This document shows, in pieces, positions 44,514-55,683 of a stretch of DNA of 64,000 nt. Positions within the stretch are counted from its first letter, which is position 1, and each line of letters begins with the position of its first letter. The notes under the pieces were generated by a model, which saw only the letters and a program-made list of their open reading frames with translations, was not told the origin of the DNA and made no database searches. The translations under genes were made by a program, and so were the position numbers. Source of the DNA: Lolium rigidum (Eukaryota > Streptophyta > Magnoliopsida > Poales > Poaceae); NCBI RefSeq assembly GCF_022539505.1, contig NC_061508.1, positions 63,807,754-63,871,753 of the forward strand, read 5' to 3'.

Positions 44514-45447
44514 ACATAAATCGTTTCATCAATCGATGCCATCTAGGGAAGATTCAGCATTCACTATATGGAAGCGCAATTCATCGATCCACGCGAGAAA
44601 TAAAAGAATTAATCTTCTCATCCTGAAATAAGCATTTCTTGTACTGTTTGAAAAACTGATGTTCTCTATCCCGTTTTCCTTTCTGTTATAAAACGATTCA
44701 TGCATCATCCAATATATCAATAACAGTAGACCATTTTGAGTACCGTTCTACTATAATACTAACTTGTGGACTAAAAAATAAAACCACAGCCAAAGATTTT
44801 GTTATTCACCTCTGCTCTCAGATTGAAAGGAAGTTGGATCTGTTTTTATTATTCCAGGTGCTCAGTGACTCAAATGACTGTCAAAAGATAGAGCAAATAA
44901 AAAATTAATTTAGTGAGGGTTAGATAAAATATAATAGACTTTAGAGCAGAAAAATAGCTATTACGTTCAGTCTGTCCCAGCCCCAGCAAAATCTAAAAAA
45001 GTAAAGAGCTTTGATCAATACAATTCCTTCTTTGCATATGCCGTTTACGGAATTTGGACAGCATGGCCTCCCGGTCAACTGAGTATTGCCGCGATTCGAA
45101 GTTCATTTTCCTCAATGATGCCCGTTCCTGTGATGAAATCGCCAAAATATCATCAAACTATATCTAAACAGAGCGAGGGAAATTCAGAATTGAAAGCCAA
45201 CCAGTATTTGAAGTTCAGCCAAAACATACACCGTGATGTTTTTTTTGTTTTGTCAAAAGCATCTGAATATTGTCTGTTAACTCTTTCAATTTAGTGAATT
45301 GCCTGCTGGCAGGCGTGAAGTACAACACATATTTTCAGGTTGTAATAATCTTGTACTAAAATTGCAGTAATGCACGGTGATGATAATTAACACTTCATAT
45401 ATTTTATCCTGAACAAAAAAACTTGATTGTCCGTGCAACAAGTTGTG
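44514..45447. other. No recognisable feature
   Basis: AT-rich sequence upstream of an LRR relic; it may contain more of the same decayed gene, but I cannot read it. Confidence 0.35.
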
Positions 45448-45625
45448 TCACTCTCCCGGCATTGAAAGAGTTGCTGCTTCAGGACTGAAAATATTGTTGC
45501 GCTCCTTGAAGAATTGCATGCTCTGTCCTCCCTCCAACTCCTACAGATATTAAATTGTCCCGAGATTCAGTCGTTGCCATATAATTATCCGAAAATTTAT
45601 AGCAAATTTAATTACATTGCATAGA
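45448..45625 (+). pseudogene. Leucine-rich-repeat relic of an NLR-type resistance gene
   Basis: One frame reads LPALKELLLQD then a stop. One base over, the frame continues ENIVALLEELHALSSLQLLQ followed by ILNCPEIQSLP and stops shortly after at 45623-45625. The LxxLxxL spacing and the phrase NCPEIQSLP are typical of the C-terminal LRRs of plant NBS-LRR proteins. Only about two repeats remain, with one frameshift, and no NB-ARC domain is seen nearby. The nearby LINE insertion at 45811 may have cut it off from its 3' end. Confidence 0.6.
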
Positions 45626-45810
45626 TTCATCTCTCTTTGGTATAGGTAGCTAGCTAGCAGCAAACCATATGACCAACCACAATTTTTAAAGTACTGCCAT
45701 TCCTAATCAATCGCACATGTACCAAATTAACGGTGGGAACAGTGATAATAAATTCAAACAAATTTCTACAGAGATCAGTAGTATCAACCATGCTAAATTT
45801 CTCAAATGAA
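45626..45810. other. Target sequence of the LINE insertion
   Basis: Short AT-rich stretch with an open minus-strand frame of about 50 codons (DTTDLCRNLFEFIITVPTV); not recognised. Confidence 0.3.
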
Positions 45811-48800
45811 TTTTTTTTCGATAAAGGATGTTTTATTACTTGTGATAAGAAATTATATCCAGCCTCTGCATAACCAGGATGCACACAGTTGTTCAAGTGT
45901 CTGGAACGAACAATATATGAAAAAAGGCGAAATACATATCGAGACGATGAATTATATAACGCCTAAGGAGAGGATGGAGCTTCAATCCGTAGACTATGCT
46001 GCCACCCATGTAGGGAAAAATTATCACTCGCCGTAGCCTCCAACCGTGTACAGACCTCCGTAAATAGGTCTCGGTTCTCCGCCCGCTGAAGAGGTAACCA
46101 TGAACGGAGAATACCTGTACATCTGTAGATGACCTGCAACAAAGAACAGTTTTTATCGTTAAAAATCTTGTCATTTCTACTTAGCCAAAGCGCCCAGATA
46201 ACTGCTAGCGCCCCCACCCTAAGAAGCAACTTAAACCTTGAATCAACACCGTGAAGCCAATTGCCAAAGACATTTGCCACACTAGTCGGGGGATACAGGG
46301 TAGACGCTACTTGGATGACTGACCATATAGATCTCGCAAAACTGCACTGGAAGAATAGGTGTTTGATGGTTTCATCATGATAACAGAAAACACACCGTGA
46401 ACTTCCGTGCCAATTCCGCTTAACAAGATTATCTTTAGTAAGAATAACTCCTCGACGAAGGTACCATCCAAAAATCTTAATTTTTAATGGTATCTTTATC
46501 TTCCAAATTTTCTTATTATTATCAACTGGTAAATCAGAATGAAGGATTGCATTGTATAAAGATTTAACTGAGAAAGAGCCATCTACATGAAGATTCCATC
46601 TAAATTCATCTGGTTCAGGGGATAAGTGAATATCACCCAATCGTTGAACTAGAGTATTCCATGCTATTAGCCTTTGTCCAAGTAAAACCCGTCTGAACGT
46701 CACATTCGGTGGCGAGGTAGCCATAACTGTAGCAATGGTATCACCTTTGCGACGAACAATACTATACAAAGCAAGATATTGTTCACTCAGGGAAGCATTG
46801 TCTAGCCAAACATCTTCCTAGAACCGTATCTGTGCTCCATTCTTAATAGAAAAAGTACCATGGCGAAAGAAGATATTTTTAGTCGCCATGAGACCGGCCC
46901 AGAAGTGGGAGTCCCCGGGTTTCCAAACCACTTGGGAGAGCGTCTTCGAGCCAATATACTTTCTCCGAAGAATAGTTTGCCAAGTCCCATTCTCAGTAAG
47001 AAGCTTTAAAAGCCATTTACCTAGCAGAGCAGAATTCTTAACCTCCAGGTCATGAACTCCAAGTCCGCCTTGATCTTTGGGACTACACACTATACTCCAT
47101 TTAACCAATCGATATTTCTTTTTCTCGCTGTCCCCTTGCCAAAAGAATCTGGATCGATAATAATCGAGTTTATGCAGAATTCCTTTCGGTAGAAGAAAGA
47201 ATGATAACATATACAGTACCATATTTGTTAGTACCGAGTTAATGAGTACCAATCTTCCTCCTAGGGACAACAATTTGCCTTTCCAACTACTAAGGTGTTT
47301 CTGTAATCTTTCTTCCACAATCTTCCATTCAGCAAGTGTAAGTCTCCGATAGTGAATCGGAATACCCAAATACCGAATAGGAAAATGGCCTTGCCCACAA
47401 CCAAATAACTCTGTATATTGAGTCATATCGTTTTGGGCATCGCCGAAACCGAACAATTCACTTTTATGGAAGTTAATTTTCAATCCCGACAACTGCTCGA
47501 AAGCTGCCAAAATTAATTTGAGATTACGAGCCTTTTCGAGATCATGATCCATAAAAAGAATTGTGTCATCGGCATATTGAAGGATAGATAAACCCCCATC
47601 AACCAGATGTGGGATCACCCTCAATTTGACCATCAGACTTGGCACGCTCTATGAGTATTGCCAACATATCTGCTACAATGTTGAATAACATCGGTGATAG
47701 CGGATCTCCTTGGCGTAACCCTTTTCGTGTCTGGAAATAGTGGCCGGTGTCATCATTGACCCTAATTTCCACGCTACCTCCGTACACAAAATCGTAAATT
47801 AGAGCACGCCACTCAGGAAAAAAACCTTTCATCCTGAGTGTCTGTTGGAGGAAAGACCATTTGACCTTATCATATGCCTTTTCGAAATCTAATTTTAAAA
47901 TGACCCCATTTAGTTTCTTAGAATGCATCTCATGTACCGTCTCATGCAGAACTGCCACTCCATCAAGGATGTTCCTTCCTTGCATGAAAGCGGTCTGAGA
48001 AGGTTGGACGACATGATCCGCAACCGTATTAAGTCTAATGGTGGCCACTTTCGTGAAAATCTTGAAACTGACGTTTAAGAGGCAAATAGGTCTATATTGT
48101 TGAATCCTTTCTGCCTCATTAACCTTCGGTAACAAAATTACTTCACCAAAATTTAGACGAAATAGTTCTAGTTGTCCTGTGTGAAGATCACTGAACAATT
48201 CTAGAAGATCCAATTTAATAGTATCCTAGAAATTTTGATAAAACTCCGCTGGGAAACCATCTGGACCCGGTGCTTTATTGCATTCCATTTGGAAAATTGC
48301 CTTCTTAACCTCGTCCTCAGAATAAGGTGTGGTTAACAGGCCATTTTCTTCTGGAGAAACTTGGGGTATATCATCCGTTCGGTCCTCATTAAGGGAAAAA
48401 GAACTTTCCTCCGGAGGCCCAAACAGATCCTTATAATAATTAGTAATGTATGATTTGAGTTGCTCATGCCCTTCAATGACCCCTTCATCTTGGATGATAG
48501 AATGAATACGTCTTTTCGATGCCTTCCATTGGCTAAGCCATGAAAATATCGTGTATTCGAATCCCCTTCCAAAATGAATTGGGCCTTGGATCGTTGATAC
48601 CATTTGAGTTCCTCTTCGCGAAGAAGACTCGCCATCTACGCATTGGATTGATTCTTAAGGTCAATCTCTTGCGTAGATAACGGTCTCACTTCCGCTAGGG
48701 CCTCTAGATCATCGATCACTTTTGAAAGGCGAATCTTCTCTTTTTTAAGAATACCAGCCATATGGGCAGCCCAACCCGCGAGATGTTTACGCATAGCACG

Positions 48801-49012
48801 CATTTTGTTATTCCATTGGATTGTTGCCCCCGACTGGTCTTTCCCACACCTTCTTAACCATCTCATGAAATCCATCTCGTTGTAACCAACCTAGTTCAAA
48901 TTTGAACGGCCGTTTACAAACATGTCGAGGATTCCCAGTGGTTAGGAGGATAGGAGCATGGTCAGACAGTTTTTCAATACGTTCTAGAGCGCTGTCGTCG
49001 TGGTGAACGAGC
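45811..49012 (-). pseudogene. L1-type LINE ORF2 (endonuclease end, reverse transcriptase, zf-RVT)
   Basis: From 5' to 3' on the minus strand: the end of the APE endonuclease with the SDHAPIL motif (near 48957), a linker, and the entry to the reverse transcriptase (MECNKAPGPDGFPAEFYQNF near 48250). Next come PICLLNVSFKIFTKV, LDFEKAYDKVKW, GLRQGDPLSP and the catalytic LQYADDTILF (47582-47553). The thumb is present, then the zinc domain CVFCYHDETIKHLFFQC (near 46390) and the C-terminal helix with ALWLSRNDKIFNDK. The 3' UTR ends in poly-A at 45811-45818. Only a few defects are visible: two or three frameshifts (near 48500 and 47620) and stops near 48636, 48228 and 46815. ORF1 and most of the endonuclease are missing, consistent with 5' truncation. 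Such proteins nick DNA and reverse-transcribe their own RNA in the nucleus. Confidence 0.92.
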
Positions 49013-49129
49013 AGATGCCATAGGATGGCTTAAGTTGGGGCCGAATGGACGTATGAGGATTCGGGGGAGGGTTTGCGATTAGATGGGAAGAACTTCCGGT
49101 TGCTCTCCTCAAGAACACAACCAAAGGCA

Positions 49130-49229
49130 NNNNNNNNNNNNNNNNNNNNNNNNNNNNNNNNNNNNNNNNNNNNNNNNNNNNNNNNNNNNNNNNNNNNNNN
49201 NNNNNNNNNNNNNNNNNNNNNNNNNNNNN
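49130..49229. other. Assembly gap (100 N)
   Basis: Exactly 100 N near the end of a gypsy LTR. Confidence 1.
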
Positions 49230-50905
49230 GGCAAGTTTCCCTTAAGTGGATCACCCAAGGTTTATCGAACTCGGGGAGGAAGAGGTCAAAGATATCCCTC
49301 TCATGCAACCACTGCAACCACAAAGCAAGAAGTCTCTTGTGTCCCCAACACACCTAATAGGTGCACTAGTTCGGCGAAGAGATAGTGAAATACGAGTGGT
49401 ATGAATGAATATGCGAGCGATGTAGCAACGGCACCGAGAAAAGTAGCTTGCTTGGCGTGTAGTTGATGGTGGTAATATGGTAGCGGTAGTAACGCGGTAA
49501 AACGAGTAAACAAGCAGCGATAGCGATGTTTAGGAACAAGGCCTAGGGATTAGACTTTCACTAGTGGACACTCTCAACTTTGATCACATAGCAGAATAGA
49601 TAAATGCATACTCTACACTCTTTGTTGGATGATGAACACTATTGCGTAGGATTACACGAACCCTCAATGCCGGAGTTAACAAGCTCCACAATTCAATGTT
49701 CATATTTAAATAACCTTAGAGTGCATGAAAGATCAACACGACTAAACCAAGTACTAACATAGCATACTGCTTGTCACCTTCACACTATGTAGGAGGAATA
49801 GATCACATCAATACCATCATAGCAATAGTTAACTTCACAATCTACAAGAGATCATAATCATAGCCATACGCCAAGTACTAACACGGATGCACACCTTGTC
49901 ACCATTACACCGTGCGGGAGGAATAAAACTACTTTAATAACATCACTAGAGTAGCACATAGATAAATTGTGATACAAAACACATTGCAATCATAAAGAGA
50001 TATAAATAAGCACTTCACTACGCCATTCATAACGGTGAATAAGTAATACAGTGAAATATAGCCTAAGAGACCCACACGGTGCACACACATGTCACCTTTA
50101 CACACGTGGGACAAGGAGTCTCCAGGAGATCACATAAGTAAAACCCACTTGACTAGCATAATGACATCTAGATTACAAGCATCATCATATGAATCTCAAT
50201 CATGTAAGGCAGCTCATGAGATTATTGTATTGAAGCACATAGGAGAGAGATGAACCACATAGCTACAGGTACGACCCCGAGCCTCGATGGAGAACTACTC
50301 CTCCTCATGGGAGCGACAGCGGTGATGAAGATGGCGGTGGAGATGACGGCGGTGTCGATGGAGGCCTTCGGGGGCACTTCCCCGCTCCGGCGGCGTGCCG
50401 GAGACGAGGACTCCATGTCCCCCGGATCTTGGCTTCGCGATGGCGGCGGCTGCGGAGACTGGTCTTCGTGGTTCTTCGTCCGATAGGGTTTTCGGCAGGA
50501 TGGGAGACTTAAATAGGCGAAGAGGGCGGCGCTCGGAGGAGGCAGGTCCGAGAGGCACGAACACGCATAGGCGCGGAGCACGCCGCGCCGCCTTACGGCC
50601 TGCGCCGAGGGTTTCGGTGTGGGGCTCAGGCCCCCCCACAGCAGGCGGCTCGTCGGCAGGTACGGATGTTAGGACAAAGATAGGAACACAGGCGTTGATT
50701 TCTGTCACGGGTCCAGATGGAGCATGTTCGTTACAAGGATTTACACGAAACCAAACGAAGCGGAAAACGAGAGACGCGCCACTTGGCAATAGTTAGTTCC
50801 AGACAAGTATTCATGAGAATATGCATAAGATATAACTCATAAAGCAGTGAATGCATAGTAAAGGCATGTGAGAGTAACATCAAGAAAGTATAGATACGTC
50901 AGACA
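49230..50905 (-). mobile_element. LTR of a gypsy element (second family), interrupted by a gap
   Basis: On the minus strand it begins near TGTCTGACGTATC (about 50905) and shows the same layout as the LTR at 54088-55683. It has GAACTAAC, CGTTTTC...GGTTTCGT...AAATCC, a GC-rich CTCCGGCACGCCGCCGGAG block, TGCTTCAATACAATAATC, and near the other end GAGTTCGATAAACCTTGGGT. It is clearly a different family. The last part lies in or beyond the N gap. No target duplication could be checked. Confidence 0.7.
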
Positions 50906-51130
50906 ATTGCATCTCAACTTAGTAGACGTGTCGAGCATCCCGATAGCATAATTGTCTACGTCGAGTGACATGTAACAAGCGCAGTATACAATATGTAGAA
51001 TCATATGCAGTGACATGCAATGCTTGCATCATTGAAACTAGAGGAGAGCATAGATAAAGACATGAGTAACGCAAATGAGTAAAAAGAAGCTGAGCCTTTC
51101 ATGAATAGATAGCCTAAAGACATGCGGGAC
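50906..51130 (-). other. Unassigned, probably gypsy interior
   Basis: AT-rich sequence between an LTR and a CACTA end; it may belong to the interior of either neighbouring element. Confidence 0.35.
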
Positions 51131-51470
51131 CCATGATCCTGCATCGTAAACGGCTCGATCGGAGAACGTTGAACGAGATGGCGCGATCGAGAAAAAAAAC
51201 AATGCCGGAGAGGCTGCCATCCGGGCCCTACATCCCTCGGCGGTGCGGATTTGCGTTGACTCGGCCGGCGAACCCGAGAATTCGCGATGCACCACGTCCC
51301 GGGCCACCATACGCGACGTTTTGGCCGCTTTCGTCGGGCTAGGTGGCCTCAAAAACGAGAAAAAAAGTTTTGACATGCACCACGGAGGGACCCAAAATCG
51401 TCGGCCATGGTACACCAGCAACCACGGCGCGACTTCAACTTCGTCGGCCATGGCAACTTTTCTTGTAGTG
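51131..51470 (-). mobile_element. CACTA-type element end (CACTACAAGA)
   Basis: The minus strand starts CACTACAAGAAAAGTTGCC at 51470 and continues with repeated CCATGGCCGACGA words (two copies within 80 bp). No matching opposite terminus was found, so it is truncated or its left border is unclear. It interrupts the gypsy interior at ATCTCATAT. Confidence 0.6.
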
Positions 51471-53202
51471 ATATGAGATTGAGGATATATGTCCAAAACT
51501 GAAACTTCCACCATGATTCATGGCTTTAGTTAGCGGCCCAATGTTCTTCTCTAACAATATGCATGCTCCAACCATGAAGGTGGTAGATCTCTCTTACTTC
51601 AGACAAGACGGACATGTATAGCAACTCACATGATATTGAACAAGGAATAGTTGATGGCGTCCCCAGAAGCATGGTTATCGCACAACAAGCAACTTAATAA
51701 GAGATAAAGTGCATAAGTACATATTCAATACCACAATAGTTTTTAAGCTATTTGTCCCATGAGCTATATATTGCAAAGGTGAATGATGGAATTTTAAAGG
51801 TAGCACTCAAGCAATTTACTTTGGAATGGCGGAGAAATACCATGTAGTAGGTAGGTATGGTGGACACAAATGGCATAGTGGTTGGCTCAAGGATTTCGGA
51901 TGCATGAGAAGTATTCCCTCTCGATACAAGGTTTAGGCTAGCAAGGTTATTTGAAACAAACACAAGGATGAACGGTACAGCAAAACTCACATAAAAGACA
52001 TATGGTAAACATTATAAGACTCCATACCGTCTTCCTTGTTGTTCAAAACTCAATACTAGATGTTATCTAGACTCTAGAGAAACCAAATATGCAAACCAAA
52101 TTAGCAAGCTCTAAGTATTTCTTCATTAATGGGTGCAAAGTATATGATGCAAGAGCTTAAACATGAGCACAACAATTGCCAAGTATCAAATTATCCAAGA
52201 CATTTTAGAATTACTACATGTAGCATTTTCCAATTCCAACCATATAACAATTTAACGAAGAAGAAACTTCGCCTTGAATACTATGAGTAGAGCCTAAGGA
52301 CATATTTGTCCATATGCTACAACGGAGCGTGTCTCTCTCCCATAAAGTGAATGCTAGGATCCATTTTATTCAAACAAAACAAAAAACAAAAACAAACCGA
52401 CGCTCCAAGCAAAGTACATAAGATGTGACGGAATAAAAATATAGTTTCGGGGAGGAACCTGATAATGTTGTCGATGAAGAAGGGGATGCCTTGGGCATCC
52501 CCAAGCTTAGACGCTTGAGTCTTCTTAGAATATGCAGGGGTGAACCACCGGGGCATCCCCAAGCTTAGAGCTTTCACTCTCCTTGATCATATTGCATCAT
52601 ACTCCTCTCTTGATCCTTGAAAACTTCCTCCACACCAAACTCGAAACAACTCATTAGAGGGTTAGTGCATAATAAAAATTCACATGTTCAGAGGTGACAC
52701 AATCATTCTTAACACTTCGGACATTGGATAAAGCTACTTGGACATTAATGGATCAAAGAAATTCATCCAACATAGCAAAAGAGGCAATGCGAAATAAAAG
52801 ACAGAATCTGTCAAAACAGAACAGTCCGTAAAGATGGATTTTATTAGGCCACCAGACTTGCTCAAACGAAAATGCTAAAATTGAATGAAAGTTGCGTACG
52901 TATCTGAGGATCATGCTCGTAAATTGGCTTAATTTTCTGAGCTACCTACAGGGAGATAGACCCAGATTCGTGACAGCAAAGAAATCTGGAACTCGCGCAG
53001 TAATCCAAATCTAGTACTTACTTTTCTATCAAAGACTTTACTTGGCACAACAAAACATAAAACTAAGATAAGGAGAGGTTGCTATAGTATTAAACAACTT
53101 CCAAGACACAAATATAAAACAAAAATACTGTAGTAAAAACATGGGTTGTCTCCCATAAGCGCTTTTCTTTAACGCCTTTCAGCTAGGCGCAGAAAGTGTA
53201 TC

Positions 53203-53848
53203 TCAAGTATTATCGAAGGGTGGTGCACCTACAGCGGGGTTTGGAGTTTTCTCAACCATGCATAGTATATTGGATACATAAGTTTCAGCGTCTCCCTTCT
53301 CATTAGTCTTGGGCTTGCTACTCTCATCAAACAAATTTTCAGGAACAAGCCAAGCATAGTTATTTTCTAGTGCATCATTCATAGCTAGGAGTTTACATGG
53401 TATTTGTGCTTTGATCTCCCCACCATCATTAACATTATTAGTGTACCTTATCCTATCCATATCCATTTTTTCAAGGAGACCAACAAAATTAGTATGAGAA
53501 CCAAGCATATTAAATTTAGCGAAGACCTTTCTAGCCTCTCTTGCTAGACCACCAAATTCTCTAAGAAGGGTTTCTAAAACAAAATATTTCTTTTCCCCCT
53601 CTTCCATATCACCAAGTGTAAGAAACATGTGTTGGATTATAGGATTTAGATTAACAAATTTAGTTTCCAACGGGCGAACTAAAGCAAGCAGCAGCAATTT
53701 CATAAGTAGGAGCAAGTTCTACCAAGTGTCTATCTTCAAAATCTTCAACGGTACTAACATGGGTGAAAAATTCTTCGATATTGTTCCTCCCAATTATAGA
53801 CCCTTGTCCTACCGGTATGTTCTTTGCGGTAAAATTAAAAGGAAACAT
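53203..53848 (-). pseudogene. Gag-like ORF of a non-autonomous gypsy element
   Basis: The chosen start is Met 53848 (MFPFNFTAKNIPVGQGSIIG). The frame runs about 63 residues and stops at 53660-53662. The protein continues one frame over as ETKFVNLNPIIQHMFLTLGD, LREFGGLAREARKVFAKFNM and LEKMDMDRIRYTNNVNDGGE, to the stop at 53203. The join near 53690 is a single frameshift, so the original was about 215 residues. It lacks a zinc knuckle and protease and is followed directly by the phrase GCGCTTATGGGAGACAACCC. Proteins like this are common in cereal annotations as transposon-associated. A role as a reduced Gag is inference. Confidence 0.65.
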
Positions 53849-54064
53849 GATGAAATAAGTAAAGTAAATGCAAGTAACTAATTTTTTTTTGTGTTTTCGA
53901 TATAGCAAACAAGACAGTAAATAAAGTAAAGCTAGCAACTATTTTTTTTTTGTGTTTTGATATAATGCAGCAAACAAAGTAGTAAATAAAATAAAGCAAG
54001 ACAAAAACAAAGTAAAGAGATTGAGAAGTGGAGACTCCCTTGCGAGCGTGTCTTGATCTCCCGA

Positions 54065-54076
54065 GCAACGGCGCCG
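54065..54076 (-). other. Primer-binding site, tRNA-Asp-like
   Basis: CGGCGCCGTTGC on the minus strand differs by its first base from TGGCGCCGTTGC, the usual tRNA-Asp primer site, and lies 11 bp from the LTR. Confidence 0.75.
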
Positions 54077-54087
54077 GAAAAAGAGCT

Positions 54088-55683
54088 TGATGGCGTGTAT
54101 TTCACACGTTCGTTGGGCAACCCCAAGAGGAAGGTATGATGCGCACAAGCAGCAAGTTTTCCTCGGAAAGAAACCAAGGTTTATCGAACCGAGGAGGAGC
54201 CAAGAAGCACGTTGAAGGTTGATGGCGGCGGGATGTAGTGCGGCGCAACACCGGAGATTCGGCGCCAACGTGGAACCTGCACAACACAACCAAAGTACTT
54301 TGCCCCAACGAAACGGTGAGGTTGTCAATCTCACCGGCTTTCTGTAACAAAGGATTAACCGTATTGTGTGGAAGATGATTGTTTGCAGAGAAAACGAGTA
54401 AAAACAAGTATTGCGACAGATTTGTATTTCGAGTATTAAAGAATGGACCGGGGTCCACGGTTCACTAGAGGTGTCTCTCCCATAAGATAAAAGCATGTTG
54501 GGTGAACAAATTACAGTCGGGCAATTGACAAATAGAGAGGGCATAACAATGCACATACATGACATGATAAGTATAGTGAGATTTAATTGGGCATTACGAC
54601 AAAGTACATAGACCGCCATCCAACCGCATCTATGCCTAAAAAGTCCACCTTCGAAGTTATCGTCCGAACCCCCTCCGGTATTAAGTTGCAAAGCAACGAG
54701 ACAATTGCATTAAGTATGGTGCGTAATGTAATCAACAACTACATCCTCGGACATAGCGCCAATGTTTTATCCCTAGTGGCAACAAGCACAACACAACCTT
54801 AGAACTTTACATCCATTGTCCCGGTGTCAATGCGGGCATGAACCCACTATCGAGCATAAATACTCCCTCTTGGAGTTAAAAGAAAAAACTTGGCCGAGCC
54901 TCTACTAGTAACGGAGAGCATGCAAGATCATAAACAACACATATGTAATAACTTGATAATTAACATGACATGGTATTCTCTATCCATCGGATCCCGACAA
55001 ACACAACATAGAGTATTACGGATAGATGATCTTGATCATGTTAGGCAGCTCACAAGATCCAACAATGAAGCACAATGAGGAGAAGACAACCATCTAGCTA
55101 CTGCTATGGACCCATAGTCCAGGGGTGAACTACTCACTCATCACTCCGGAGGCGACCATGGCGGTGTAGAGTCCTCCGGGAGATGAATCCCTCTCCGGCA
55201 GGGTGCCGGAGGAGATCTCCGAATCCCCCGAGATGGGATCGGCGGCGGCGGCGTCTCGGTAGGTTTTCCGTATCGTGGTTTTTCGCATCGGGGGTTTCGC
55301 GACGGAGGCTTTAAGTAGGCGGAAGGGCGCGAGTCGGGGGCCCGACGAGGGGCCCACACCATAGGGCGGCGCGGCCCCCCTTGGCCGCGCCGCCTTGTGG
55401 TGTCGCCACCTCGTGGCCCCACTTCGTATGCTCTTCGGTCTTCGGAAGCTCCGTGGAAAAATAGGCCCCCGGGTCTTCGTTTCGTCCAATTCCGAGAATA
55501 TTTCGTTACTAGGATTTACGAAACCAAAAACAGCAGAAAACGAGAACGGCACTTCGGCATCTTGTTAATAGGTTAGTTCTAGAAAATGCACGAATATGAC
55601 ATAAAGTGTGCATAAAACATGTAGGTTTCATCAATAATATGGCATAGAACATAAGAAATTATCGATACGTCGGAGACGTATCA
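54088..55683 (-). repeat. 5' LTR of the gypsy element
   Basis: TG...CA ends, 1596 bp. A CACTTTAAGTAGGCGG-like stretch (minus AAGCCTCC side, near 55310) sits where a promoter could lie, but no clear TATA box was read. Confidence 0.85.

Larger units (their letters stand above)
51471..55683 (-). mobile_element. Gypsy element with 5' LTR, tRNA-Asp-type primer site and short gag
   Basis: The LTR at 54088-55683 (1596 bp) opens TGATACGTCTCCGACGTATC on the minus strand and closes ...CGCCATCA. Eleven bases further comes the primer site CGGCGCCGTTGC. A short gag-like ORF follows, then about 1.7 kb of non-coding interior with the paired phrase AAGCTTGGGGATGCCC (two copies near 52495 and 52555). No pol genes are seen, so the family copy is non-autonomous. 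It continues toward the truncated CACTA end at 51470; its 3' LTR was not identified. Confidence 0.82.
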
